From contig OZ241971.1 of NCBI GenBank assembly GCA_965204155.1, positions 744,001 to 808,000 on the forward strand: 64,000 bases of DNA, read 5' to 3'. The notes under the pieces were generated by a model that was not told the origin of the DNA, did no database searches, and saw only the letters and a program-made list of their open reading frames with translations. Of this stretch, positions 9,738 to 18,257 are shown piece after piece (positions within the stretch are counted from its first letter, which is position 1; each line of letters begins with the position of its first letter). The position numbers and the translations under genes are program-made. This DNA is from UBA6522 sp965204155. GTDB lineage: Bacteria; Pseudomonadota; Gammaproteobacteria; Steroidobacterales; Rariloculaceae.

Positions 9738-12581
9738 ATGCGGACCATCATCAAGGTACTCGGAATCGCGGTCGCAGGGCTGGCCGTGATCTTCATAGCC
9801 GCTGCACTGCTGTTGTGGCGGGTGTTCGATCCCGAAAACATCCGGGAGGACCTGGAAGCCCTTGTAGCCGAACGCACCGGACGCGAATTCTCCATCGACG
9901 ACGAACTCGCCCTGACCCTGTATCCGTGGCTCGGCATCGAAACGGGCCGGGTGCGCCTCGGTCACGCCCCGGGCTTCGGCGGCGACGACTTCGCCAGCGT
10001 CGAGTCCGCAACGGTTCGGGTTCGCCTGCTGCCGCTGTTCCGCGGACAGATGGAATTCGGCGACGTGGTGCTGGATGGCCTCGAACTGAACCTGGCCCGG
10101 GACGCCGACGGGCTTGATAACTGGTCGGACCTGCTGGGTCCGCCGTCCGCGGTCGGCGCCGGCGGCGAGATCACCACCGGCCAGGGCGCCCCGGGCGCCG
10201 CCGAAGAACCCTTCTTCAGCGATGTCGGCATCGCGGGCATCGACATCCGCAACGGCATCGTGTTCTGGCGGGAGAACATTGACGAGGTTCAATACATCCT
10301 CTCGGACATCTCCATGGGAACCGGCCCGATCGCTGCCGGTGCGCCCGTCGACATCGATCTGGGACTGCAGTGGGTGGGTGTGCAGCCGGCCTTCACGGCG
10401 CACCTCGATGGACAGGTTTCCCTTGCCGCGGAAACCGAGACCACCGGCTACAGGGCGGACGGCCTGCGCCTTCAGTTCCGTGTCGAGGATGGCCAGAGCG
10501 ATGAACGCATCGCGGGCAACCTGCAGACATCGGCCACATTCGACAATGAATCGCGCATCGTCCGGCTGGACAATCTGCAGCTTGAATCTGTACTGACAGA
10601 CTTCACCGGCAGCTCGGAGCCGGTCGACGTCTCAGCAGTAGCGCCGACGGTGAGCGCAGACATCGCCGCCTGGGCGGCGGACGTTCCCGAAGCCGTGACC
10701 ACCATCGGCGGCATCACCACTCGCTGGCATGTGACCGCCGCCAACCTGAACGATGATCCGCAGTTCACGGGCACCGTGACCATCGCCGAATCGCCTGCCG
10801 ACGAGGCGCTGGCTTTGCTCGGCGTGGAACACGACGCGTCCCTGGGGGACTTCGCCCTCGAGTCCGGGTTCGATCTCGAACCGCTGGCGGGACGCGTCGC
10901 GTTGACCGGCCTCACGGGCTCGCTCCTGGACATGGCCGTCACAGGGGACCTGGCACTCAGCGACACGGACATAACGGGCGACCTTGAAGCCCCGACGTTC
11001 GATCCCGGCGTGTTCTTCAGCGTCCTGCCTTCCGAATGGCTCGCCGGAGCGAATGTCACCGGCATCGACCAATTGGCCCTCAGCGCAGACTTTACCGTCA
11101 ACCGGAACGACGACGGCGTCTCCGTGAACGAATTCGCCGTCGCGATTCCCGGCGCGGCCGTTGCCGGCACCGTGGATCGGCCGGGCGACGGCGGCAGCAC
11201 CAACGGCCGCATTGTCGCCGCCGACGTGGACCCGGCCGTGCTGGCCGACGTCTTCCCGAATCGCCTGCCCGGCGGACTCGGGCCGGAACGACTCGGACCC
11301 GTGGAGATCGACACGGCGTTCGACTACGACGCGGCGGGATCCGTACTTCGCCTGGACGATCTCGTTGCCGGCGCGTTGGGCCTGCAGACGAGCGGCGACC
11401 TCACCGTTACCGATCCCACGGGCAGCCCCGAGGTTTCCGGAACGCTGCAGGTGGCCAATTTTTCTCCGCGGGTACTCCTGGAACGCTTTGGCCGGGACGT
11501 GCCGCCCACCGCCGATCCGGCCGCGCTGCAAGGGGCGGCCCTGAGCGCGGACGTTGTTCTCGGCGCGAACCGGGCCGAGTTCGCGGCGTTGCAAGCGCGC
11601 CTGGACGACAGCAACATCACCGGCCGAGTCGAGATAACCGACTTCGCCGATCCGCACTTCACATACGACCTGAACGTCGATCGGATCGACCTCGACCGCT
11701 ACCTGCCGCCGTCCTCCGAAGCACCCGCCGACCCCGACCAGGAAGACCAGGGCTTCGACACGGCCGCCCTCGCCGACCTGAACCTGGCAGGCCGGATCAG
11801 CGCCGCCCAACTGCAGATCTCCGGCCTCGACATCGCCGGCTTCTCCACCGACATCGACCTCGCCGAAGGCATCGGCCGCATCGAACCGCTGGTGGCCGAT
11901 CTCTACGGCGGCGAGTTTCAGGGCTCGGCCGAATTCGATGTCCGCGCAGGCGGCCCTCTCGTCACGCTGCAGGGGTCCCTGTATGACGTCGACATCGAGG
12001 GACTGCTGAGCGGGTTCTCCGGGGAACCGGCGCGTATCAGCGGAACGGGCCTGGTCGACGTCGAACTCACCGGACTCGGCGACAACCTGGACGAGGTACT
12101 CTCGACGGCGACCGGTTCCATCGAGTTTGCCCTGCGCGACGGCGCCATGGCGGGAGTCAACCTCGACCACACTCTGTGCGACCTCTACAACCAGTTGCGC
12201 GGCTACCCGCGACCGGCACCGTCGACCGCCGACGCCACGCCCTACAGCCTCGTGAGCGGCACCGCCCAGGTCCGCGCCGGCATCGCGCAAACCACCAATC
12301 TCCTTGGCAACCTGTCGACCGTCGAAGTCACCGGCGGAGGCCGCATGGACCTGGTGACCTACGGGCTCGACATCGACCTCGATGCCGAGATGACCACCGC
12401 GATCCCGATACCGGGATGCGAGACCCTGGACGGCCTTGTCGGCCGGCCGATTCCCGTCGTGGTGGGCGGAACCGTCGCCGAGCCGACCATCGGACCCAAC
12501 TTCGAGGAACTGATCCGGCAGCGCCTGCAGGAGGAGGCCGGAGAAGCCGTCCTCGACGCGGTGCTCGACTTGCTCAACTAG
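9738..12581 (+). CDS. AsmA family envelope protein
   Basis: Large AsmA-type protein (947 aa): one N-terminal membrane helix (about residues 5-27) followed by a long periplasmic beta-rich body. The early segment around RTGREFSIDDELALTLYPWLGIE is characteristic of the AsmA N-terminal domain, and the C-terminal third (about 690-900) matches the AsmA C-terminal domain. Members of the family are linked to outer-membrane biogenesis and lipid transport between membranes. A GGGTGA ribosome-binding stretch precedes ATG 9738. The stop is followed by a small hairpin (12595-12616) and then the DUF4159 gene. Confidence 0.88.
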   Translation: MRTIIKVLGIAVAGLAVIFIAAALLLWRVFDPENIREDLEALVAERTGREFSIDDELALTLYPWLGIETGRVRLGHAPGFGGDDFASVESATVRVRLLPLFRGQMEFGDVVLDGLELNLARDADGLDNWSDLLGPPSAVGAGGEITTGQGAPGAAEEPFFSDVGIAGIDIRNGIVFWRENIDEVQYILSDISMGTGPIAAGAPVDIDLGLQWVGVQPAFTAHLDGQVSLAAETETTGYRADGLRLQFRVEDGQSDERIAGNLQTSATFDNESRIVRLDNLQLESVLTDFTGSSEPVDVSAVAPTVSADIAAWAADVPEAVTTIGGITTRWHVTAANLNDDPQFTGTVTIAESPADEALALLGVEHDASLGDFALESGFDLEPLAGRVALTGLTGSLLDMAVTGDLALSDTDITGDLEAPTFDPGVFFSVLPSEWLAGANVTGIDQLALSADFTVNRNDDGVSVNEFAVAIPGAAVAGTVDRPGDGGSTNGRIVAADVDPAVLADVFPNRLPGGLGPERLGPVEIDTAFDYDAAGSVLRLDDLVAGALGLQTSGDLTVTDPTGSPEVSGTLQVANFSPRVLLERFGRDVPPTADPAALQGAALSADVVLGANRAEFAALQARLDDSNITGRVEITDFADPHFTYDLNVDRIDLDRYLPPSSEAPADPDQEDQGFDTAALADLNLAGRISAAQLQISGLDIAGFSTDIDLAEGIGRIEPLVADLYGGEFQGSAEFDVRAGGPLVTLQGSLYDVDIEGLLSGFSGEPARISGTGLVDVELTGLGDNLDEVLSTATGSIEFALRDGAMAGVNLDHTLCDLYNQLRGYPRPAPSTADATPYSLVSGTAQVRAGIAQTTNLLGNLSTVEVTGGGRMDLVTYGLDIDLDAEMTTAIPIPGCETLDGLVGRPIPVVVGGTVAEPTIGPNFEELIRQRLQEEAGEAVLDAVLDLLN

Positions 12582-12594
12582 GACGCCTCAACAC

Positions 12595-12616
12595 CTGCCG
12601 GTGCCCTGGCCGGCAG
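12595..12616. other. Short inverted repeat between asmA-like and DUF4159 genes
   Basis: A 7-bp perfect stem (CTGCCGG / CCGGCAG) with an 8-base loop lies 14 bases after the AsmA-family stop codon. No T-run follows, so it is not a canonical intrinsic terminator. It might slow polymerase or protect the transcript 3' end. Confidence 0.3.
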
Positions 12617-12652
12617 CAGGACTTCAACACATTCCGGCCTGGGCAAATGGCC

Positions 12653-12658
12653 TATACT
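12653..12658 (+). promoter_or_regulatory. Possible -10 element for the DUF4159 gene
   Basis: TATACT lies 36 bases upstream of ATG 12694 and matches the sigma70 -10 consensus at five of six bases. No convincing -35 hexamer is seen 16-18 bases upstream, so this is only a candidate. Confidence 0.25.
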
Positions 12659-12693
12659 TCGCTGACCGTGAGCCTGAATCGCTGACCACGATC

Positions 12694-13476
12694 ATGAATC
12701 GGCGGACAATCGCCCTTCTCCCAACCTTCGCGCTGGCATTGGGCGCCACTATGACCGTGCCGGAAACCGCGCGCAGCCAGGGCTGGGAAGTCGAGTCCCC
12801 CCAAGCGGAATTCCACATCGCCCGCCTGATGCCCGGCGGCACCCAGGCATTCCGCGGCGGATACCGGCAGTGGTACGCTATCGACTGGCCGGAAGCCGAA
12901 GATCACCTCTCTCAGGGCTTGCAGCGGTTGACGCGCCTTGAAGTCGCCGACGACAGCGTCCACGTGCGCACCATCGACGACCGCATCTTCAACCACCCGT
13001 GGCTGTTCGCCCAGCAGGTGGGCCGGTGGACCCTGTCGCAGGAGGAAACGGACCGGTTGCGCGAGTACCTGATGCGCGGCGGATTCCTGGTGGTGGACGA
13101 CTTCCACGGCGCGTATGAATGGGAGTACTTCAGATCCACCATCCAGCGCGCGCTTCCCGAATATCCCATCGTCGAAATCCCGGAAGACGACCCCCTGCTG
13201 CACGTGCTCTACGACCTGGACCGCAATACGCAGATCCCCGGCGCCCGGCACCTGTACCGCGGCGCCGGCGGCCAGATCATGGCGCAACTGCCCGGCGGAC
13301 CGCCCGAGTGGCGCGGAATCTACGACGAGCAGGGCCGCCTGATGGTGGCGATCAATTACAACATGGACATGGGCGACGCCTGGGAACATGCCGACGATCC
13401 CTGGTACCCCAACCCCATGACCGCCCTCGCCTACCGCTTCGCCATCAACTACATCATCTACGCGATGACCCACTGA
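12694..13476 (+). CDS. Exported DUF4159 protein
   Basis: Protein of 260 aa with an N-terminal signal peptide (about 25 residues, ending near ETARSQG) followed by a DUF4159 domain. Typical blocks include the N-terminal FHIARLMPGG, the central YLMRGGFLVVDDFHG and the late INYNMDMGDAWEHADDP. DUF4159 has a glutamine-amidotransferase-like fold in other genomes and often sits near MoxR/VWA gene sets; neither is present here. ATG 12694 was chosen over an upstream in-frame GTG (12601) because the signal peptide begins there. The function is unknown. Confidence 0.8.
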   Translation: MNRRTIALLPTFALALGATMTVPETARSQGWEVESPQAEFHIARLMPGGTQAFRGGYRQWYAIDWPEAEDHLSQGLQRLTRLEVADDSVHVRTIDDRIFNHPWLFAQQVGRWTLSQEETDRLREYLMRGGFLVVDDFHGAYEWEYFRSTIQRALPEYPIVEIPEDDPLLHVLYDLDRNTQIPGARHLYRGAGGQIMAQLPGGPPEWRGIYDEQGRLMVAINYNMDMGDAWEHADDPWYPNPMTALAYRFAINYIIYAMTH

Positions 13477-13497
13477 CCGGGCCGCGGACGGTTCCCC

Positions 13498-13818
13498 ATG
13501 GGCGAATTCCCGATCCTGCTGATCGCCGTGGCCGTCGTCGCGGTCATCCTCCTGTCGCCGCGCTTGCGCTCAGCACTCCGGGGAGGCGGCCGAAGCGGCT
13601 TTCTCGGCGGATTGCAAAGCGCCTTCCGCGGCGGATTGCGCGGCGGCAAGCGACGCCGCCGCGGCGTCGACGTGGAAGCCGACCTGCTCAACGCCTGCGG
13701 CGGAGACCGGGCCCTGATGGAGCGCCTGATCCGCCACGAAAGCAACCGCAAACCGGAACTGGGCCGAACGGGCGCTGCGTTAATGGCATTGTCCAGGCTC
13801 AGAGCGGATCGGCGCTGA
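13498..13818 (+). CDS. Small single-pass membrane protein, unknown function
   Basis: Predicted 106-aa protein starting 21 bases after the DUF4159 stop. It has an N-terminal membrane helix (residues 4-20), a glycine/arginine-rich linker (about 28-55) and a short acidic-basic C-terminal helix region. No named family was recognised. Its 3' end overlaps the convergent AAA ATPase gene by 20 bases, where that ATPase appears to be cut off. Confidence 0.6.
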   Translation: MGEFPILLIAVAVVAVILLSPRLRSALRGGGRSGFLGGLQSAFRGGLRGGKRRRRGVDVEADLLNACGGDRALMERLIRHESNRKPELGRTGAALMALSRLRADRR

Positions 13819-14623
13819 AATTCGAGTTCCCCCCAAAGCGCGCCAGAGTAGCGACCAGTCGCGGACTGCCGCCCGTGAGAATCCTCAGCGCCCGAATCGT
13901 CTCGGGTGGGCAAGACCGGCCAGACGCTGTCTCCCATAGAACGGAGCATTGGCGTCCCGTGAGCGGATCCAGTCTGAGCACACGGAACTGATCGAAGAGT
14001 GCGCGCGTTGGGTCGTCGATCTCCCGAAACCGACAGGTTGCGCTTGCCAGCAGAAGGACTCGAGGCTCTGTCTGAAGCGTATGCCGCAAACGCCATCCCG
14101 TGTGTTGGTCGGCGATGTCCGGAAACATCGAGTTCAGGTTCTCGACGATCAGCACAAGACGCTTGCCTTCGCGGTCTGCAAAGTCCTGGACTACTCCGAG
14201 ACAGCGGTCCGCCAGAGTCCGGTCATTCTGAATTTGCTGCAGTTCTCCGATCGTGCGACGCAGATCTATCCCTTCTTCAGAGGGCGGGGCCTGGTTGGCC
14301 AGATGCGAGAGGCACGCGAGCCAGAACTCGCCAGCGCTTGAAACCTCGTAGCTTTCCTCCGCAAATACAACAGGAAAGTAGCGGGAGGAAAGATCGGGGT
14401 CACGTCGAATCTCCGCCGCGACCCGTAACAGAAGAGTCGTCTTGCCGCTGCCGCGTGGTCCGATTACAAGCTGGTGAATATTTGAGTTTCCCGAACGCTC
14501 GCAAATTGGTTCCATGAGGGACTCAAACTCGTGGACCCGCACACAGAATGACTTGACAAGCTCATCGTCGGTAAGGAAACCGGGATTGTGTTTTCTGGCG
14601 ATCACGATTTGAGTGGTTCTCAA
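13799..14623 (-). pseudogene. AAA ATPase, apparently C-terminally truncated
   Basis: Encodes 274 aa with a clear P-loop (GPRGSGKTTLL, about residues 53-63), a Walker B-like strand (LVLIVENLN) and a sensor region (LLLASATC). The frame stops soon after the GGSPRLVATLARFGG motif. In relatives I know of this ATPase type the protein continues past this motif with a further helical/winged-helix region, so the C-terminal part seems lost at the junction with the 13498 gene. Its partner-sensing role is unknown. It may be a decaying accessory gene. The next gene upstream on the same strand is an antitoxin/PIN pair. Confidence 0.6.
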
Positions 14624-14673
14624 GTCTTCAGAGCCCTTACAGATCCGTGGAGCTGACCAAACAGGAGTCAGTT

Positions 14674-15120
14674 TCAGCCGTAAACGGCAATCCGATCAAC
14701 AGACTTTTGAAAAGACGAGAAATCTCGGTCGCGCGTAATCAGAGCGATGCTGGATGTTTCCAGTGCTGTTGCAACCTGAATCGCGTCCGGCAAGCGAAGT
14801 TTCGAGTTAGCTCGTATTCTTGCCGCGCGATGCGCAATGTTCGCCGACAGTTCCACGAGCCGCCAGGTTGGCGGCGCGGTCAATGCGTTTCTGTACTCCT
14901 GCGCCAGTTCTTCGTTTCCGGTACGCAGCGGTCCGGTAAGAACTTCCGCCAGCGATACCGTGGAAACAAGCAGTTCGTAATCACCTGCTTCTGCACGCTC
15001 GAAAAACTGAGCATAGCGCGGACCGAATTGCGCGTGGTTTTCAAGCAAGTAAATGATCGGCGCACTGTCAACCACCACTCGTCCCCGCGGTGGAAGCTTT
15101 CCGATATCCATCAAGGCCAT
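14674..15120 (-). CDS. PIN-domain toxin (VapC-like ribonuclease)
   Basis: PIN-fold protein of 148 aa. The acidic metal-binding set is visible: Asp18 in VVVDSAPIIY, Glu59 in VSLAEVL, Asp112 in LRLPDAIQVATAL and Asp131 in LITRDRDF. Family members are Mg-dependent ribonucleases that act on tRNA or rRNA. The start overlaps the antitoxin stop by 10 bases, or is TGATG-coupled if the second Met at 15111 is used. It forms an operon with the Phd-type antitoxin at 15111-15359. Confidence 0.85.
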   Translation of the reverse strand: MALMDIGKLPPRGRVVVDSAPIIYLLENHAQFGPRYAQFFERAEAGDYELLVSTVSLAEVLTGPLRTGNEELAQEYRNALTAPPTWRLVELSANIAHRAARIRANSKLRLPDAIQVATALETSSIALITRDRDFSSFQKSVDRIAVYG

Positions 15121-15359
15121 TCGCTACGCAACCCCTCGAGGAATTCGCCTACCTCGCCGTAACAACCGTCCGCCGAACCTCGCAGGTCTGTAAGCTTCAC
15201 TGGCTGTTGAAGCGCTTGGGACACGGGCACTATGGCAGCGTACGGAACACCCCGTTTAGTTACGATCGTCACGGTACCGTCTGCATTTGCCGCATTTAGA
15301 ATTTCCGGCAGGTTGGTTCTGGCCTCGTCAACGCCTGCTATTCTCGACTTGACCTGCAT
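15111..15359 (-). CDS. Phd/YefM-type antitoxin
   Basis: An 82-aa protein with the Phd/YefM N-terminal DNA-binding pattern (MQVKSRIAGVDEARTNLPEIL, then VTIVTKRGVPYAAIVPV) and an acidic C-terminal toxin-binding tail. It would neutralise the PIN toxin encoded immediately downstream and repress the operon. A perfect palindrome lies 13 bases upstream of ATG 15359. Pairing of a Phd-type antitoxin with a PIN toxin is common. Confidence 0.82.
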   Translation of the reverse strand: MQVKSRIAGVDEARTNLPEILNAANADGTVTIVTKRGVPYAAIVPVSQALQQPVKLTDLRGSADGCYGEVGEFLEGLRSEWP

Positions 15360-15371
15360 TGGCCTGCATCC

Positions 15372-15392
15372 ATCTGTACGATTCGTACAGAT
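15372..15392. promoter_or_regulatory. Palindromic operator of the Phd/PIN operon
   Basis: Perfect 9-bp inverted repeat, ATCTGTACG then ATT then CGTACAGAT, placed 13 bases before the antitoxin start. Its size and place fit an autoregulatory operator for the Phd-type antitoxin. Confidence 0.6.
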
Positions 15393-15466
15393 TAATCGAA
15401 ATTGGACTACGTGACAATCATTGACAACACGATTGTCGGCAGCCAGCTTGTTGAGAAGGTTAGGTG

Positions 15467-17002
15467 TCAATCCTCCCGCCGCGCATTCAACCGCCGCACC
15501 AGGGATACGCTCATCACGATCAGGATCGGGATGACGGGGAGTGAACCGATTACGGTCAGCGACTGAACCGCCGACAGGCTGCCAGAAAGCGTGACGCCCA
15601 GGGTCATCAGGAAGAGGACGGATATCCAGGCGAGGCGCATCGGCAACAGCGGTTCCTGGCTGGCGCGGAGATTCTTCGAGCAGACGCAGGCGGCGACGAA
15701 GGCCGCGGAGTCCATGGTCGTTGCGTAGAAGACGATGCAGAGGACGATGAAGAAGACCAGGCTGAGATTGCCGAACGGCAAGTGTCCGGCGATCGTGGCC
15801 GTGACTGCGTAAAGGCCGCTTTCCCGCAGGATGTCGCCGAGCGGCAATATGTTGTTTAACTCCAGGTGCAGGGCGAACGCGCCGGTGATCGACAGGTAGG
15901 TCAGCGTGCCGAGCGATCCCCACGCGATGGTGCCCAGCACCAACTGCCGGATGGTCCTGCCGCGCGAGATCCTGGCGATGAACAGCCCCACAAAGGCGGC
16001 GAACGCAATCCACCAACCCCAGTAGAACACCGTCCAGGTCTCGGTGAACCCGGTCTGCTCGATCGGGTCGGTCCATAGGTTGGCATGGAAGAAGTTGTCG
16101 GCCATCAGCCCCAGGCTGTTCACGATCATCTTCAGGATGAACAAGGTCGGACCGACGACCAGGATGACGAGCAGAAGCAGTATGGCCAGGACCATATTGA
16201 AATCCGCCAGCTTCTGAATGCCCTTCTTCAGGCCACGCAGGGTACTGGCGCCGAACAGAAGGACCCACACGCTGAGAACCACGACTTTCACGGGGATGCT
16301 GTCCTGGAGGCCCGTCAACTCGGATAGAAGCGCCGAGACCAGCGGCACGCCGATCCCGAGCGATGTCGTGGTGCCGGCAATGATGCCGAGGACGATGAAA
16401 ATGTCGATGACGACCTTCCACGTCGAATGCCCGATACGCGGCAGCGCATCGGCACTCGCTTCGCTGATCCGCAGGAAGCGCGTGCGCTCGACGTAGAGCG
16501 TGTAGGCGATCGGCACGGCGGGCAGCGCGTAGAACGCCCAGGGAATGAGGCCCCAATGAAGCATGGGGTACATGTGCCCCCACTCGTAGGCTTCGCTGGA
16601 ATACGGTTGAATGCCCAGCGGCGGGGTCTCCAGGTAATAAAGAGGCTCACCGAAACCCCAGGCCACCGTCCCCGCCCCAATCCCGGCCGTAAACATCATG
16701 GCCACCCAGTGAGGCGTCGAGAACTCCACCGCTTCGTCGGGCCCGCCGAGCTTGATCCTGCCGTGCGGCCCCAACGCCAGCCACAGGCAAAAGCCCAATG
16801 CCACCATACCGAAGGCAAGGTACAGCCAACTGAAGTTGGTCCCGATCGCAGCCATCACCGACTGCGCCCAGGCACCGGTCTCCTCGGGAGAAGCCAGGAA
16901 CGCAGCCGCGAACAACCCGGCAATAACTATGGAGGGAATCAGAACAGCCGTTTCAGCCTCAGGCCGATCTGATGCGGCAGCGACTTCTTGATGGTCGGTC
17001 AT
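15467..17002 (-). CDS. BCCT-family betaine/choline/carnitine transporter
   Basis: Integral membrane transporter of 511 aa with about 12 membrane segments. Family hallmarks are GIGAGTVAWGFGEPLYY near residue 110, the aromatic substrate-site region (TDPIEQTGFTETWTVFYWGWW, about 310-330) and ISRGRTIRQ. BCCT proteins take up quaternary ammonium compounds with Na+ or H+, for osmoprotection or catabolism. The N-terminus is short and the C-terminal tail very small, which argues against an osmosensing C-terminal domain like that of BetP. The start overlaps the stop of the ParD-like gene (ATGA), an unusual coupling. Confidence 0.93.
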   Translation of the reverse strand: MTDHQEVAAASDRPEAETAVLIPSIVIAGLFAAAFLASPEETGAWAQSVMAAIGTNFSWLYLAFGMVALGFCLWLALGPHGRIKLGGPDEAVEFSTPHWVAMMFTAGIGAGTVAWGFGEPLYYLETPPLGIQPYSSEAYEWGHMYPMLHWGLIPWAFYALPAVPIAYTLYVERTRFLRISEASADALPRIGHSTWKVVIDIFIVLGIIAGTTTSLGIGVPLVSALLSELTGLQDSIPVKVVVLSVWVLLFGASTLRGLKKGIQKLADFNMVLAILLLLVILVVGPTLFILKMIVNSLGLMADNFFHANLWTDPIEQTGFTETWTVFYWGWWIAFAAFVGLFIARISRGRTIRQLVLGTIAWGSLGTLTYLSITGAFALHLELNNILPLGDILRESGLYAVTATIAGHLPFGNLSLVFFIVLCIVFYATTMDSAAFVAACVCSKNLRASQEPLLPMRLAWISVLFLMTLGVTLSGSLSAVQSLTVIGSLPVIPILIVMSVSLVRRLNARRED

Positions 17003-17310
17003 TGCAATGTGTCGTCATGCGACGCGGGGCTGGAAATAACCTCTGCGGATACAGTGGAAAGGTAATTTCGAAGTGACTCCGCCTTATCAAAGGTCCGGAA
17101 TCGGCCCGCTTTGATATCGGCGATGCCAACCTTTGCCGCCTGCCGAATTGCCTTGAGTCGAATCTGCTTCTCGGATTCCTGCCGTTCGACCAACCTCAGG
17201 CCCTCCTGCACAACCTCATCGGCACTCTGGTAGCGACCGGACGCTACTAACCTGGTGATGAGTTCCCATTGAGACTCGTCCAGCGCAACTGTTCGTGTGG
17301 GCATAGTCAA
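16999..17310 (-). CDS. Orphan ParD-type antitoxin
   Basis: A 103-aa ribbon-helix-helix protein. The N-terminal block TVALDESQWELITRLVASGRYQSADEVVQEGLRL is the ParD pattern (beta strand, then two helices), followed by a charged C-terminal arm. Normally a ParE toxin follows in the same operon; here the next gene is a BCCT transporter whose start overlaps this stop. The partner therefore seems lost or replaced. A start three codons in (17304) is possible. Confidence 0.75.
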   Translation of the reverse strand: MTMPTRTVALDESQWELITRLVASGRYQSADEVVQEGLRLVERQESEKQIRLKAIRQAAKVGIADIKAGRFRTFDKAESLRNYLSTVSAEVISSPASHDDTLQ

Positions 17311-17336
17311 TCCTCGGTGCTGCGGCCAGAGTCCGT

Positions 17337-18131
17337 TTAGGGCAACAATGAGAACGGATCGACGCGGGCGTCGAGGATTCTGGCGCCCCAGTGGAGGTGA
17401 GGTCCCGTAACCCTGCCGGTTGCGCCGGCCAGTCCGACGACCTGGCCTCGTTCCACGAAGTCGCCTACGTCCACCAGGATTTCCGAGAGGTGCAGGTACA
17501 TTGTGTAGAGGCCGAGGCCATGGTCGATGAATACGGCGTTGCCGTTGAAGAAGAAGTCCTTGGCCAGGACGACGCGGCCGGAATTTGAGGCGAGGATTTC
17601 GGTGCCTGTTGATGCGCTCAGGTCGGCGCCGGAGTGCGGGGCGCGCGGTTCGCCGTTGAAGATGCGGCGGTGGCCGAAGTTGCGGCCGCCCCGGGCGCCG
17701 GGGATCGGGACGATGAACGGTTCGGTCCAGTAGGCGGTTGGCGTCAGAGTTGCGTAGACGGCGCCAGTCTCCCGGGACTCACGCGCCGCGCGCTCCTGGT
17801 TCTCGGGGCTGAGCTGCACGAAACCCGGTGCGACGGTCAGCTCTGTGGTCGGGAAACTCCTGCCCAGCACCTCGACAGACTCGGGTTGCGTTACGACGCG
17901 TCCGTCAGCGTAGGTCATGGTCACGTCCACGGGGTAATCCCCCGCCGACGTATCCAGATCGACGCCGAGGACCGTGAACCAGCGATCGTCATCGCGCACG
18001 AAGGGTACGTCTCGCTCCGACCACTCGACGGTGACGGACTCAAGCCCTTGCAGGTGCGGAACTTCCAGCTGCAGCGCCTGACCCTGACTCGCGCTCAACG
18101 CAACCATGAACAACAAGGCTGTCGCCTCCAT
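17337..18131 (-). CDS. Exported M23-family metallopeptidase
   Basis: Protein of 264 aa with a short N-terminal signal peptide, a beta-sandwich region (about 20-130) and a C-terminal M23/LytM domain. Zinc ligands are visible as His166 and Asp170 (HSGAD) and His247 in HLH (245-247); the YLHLS motif sits at about 212-216. Such enzymes cut peptidoglycan cross-links or act as divisome activators. All ligands are present, so it is probably catalytic. It is the most upstream gene of a minus-strand run of three (M23, ParD, BCCT). Confidence 0.85.
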   Translation of the reverse strand: MEATALLFMVALSASQGQALQLEVPHLQGLESVTVEWSERDVPFVRDDDRWFTVLGVDLDTSAGDYPVDVTMTYADGRVVTQPESVEVLGRSFPTTELTVAPGFVQLSPENQERAARESRETGAVYATLTPTAYWTEPFIVPIPGARGGRNFGHRRIFNGEPRAPHSGADLSASTGTEILASNSGRVVLAKDFFFNGNAVFIDHGLGLYTMYLHLSEILVDVGDFVERGQVVGLAGATGRVTGPHLHWGARILDARVDPFSLLP

Positions 18132-18257
18132 AGGAACTCCCCTCAGACACTCCCACGACCGCCATTTTAGCTGAGATGGACAGCCGTAACCGACATCGAT
18201 TGGGACGAGACGTCCGTCGACCGATCGCGTGCGGATTATTGCAGCCGAATCTGCAGC

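Noticed and set aside
15111..16583. Long minus-strand frame running from the antitoxin back through the BCCT gene
   Set aside because: Only its last 82 codons match a protein family; the rest is out of frame with the transporter.
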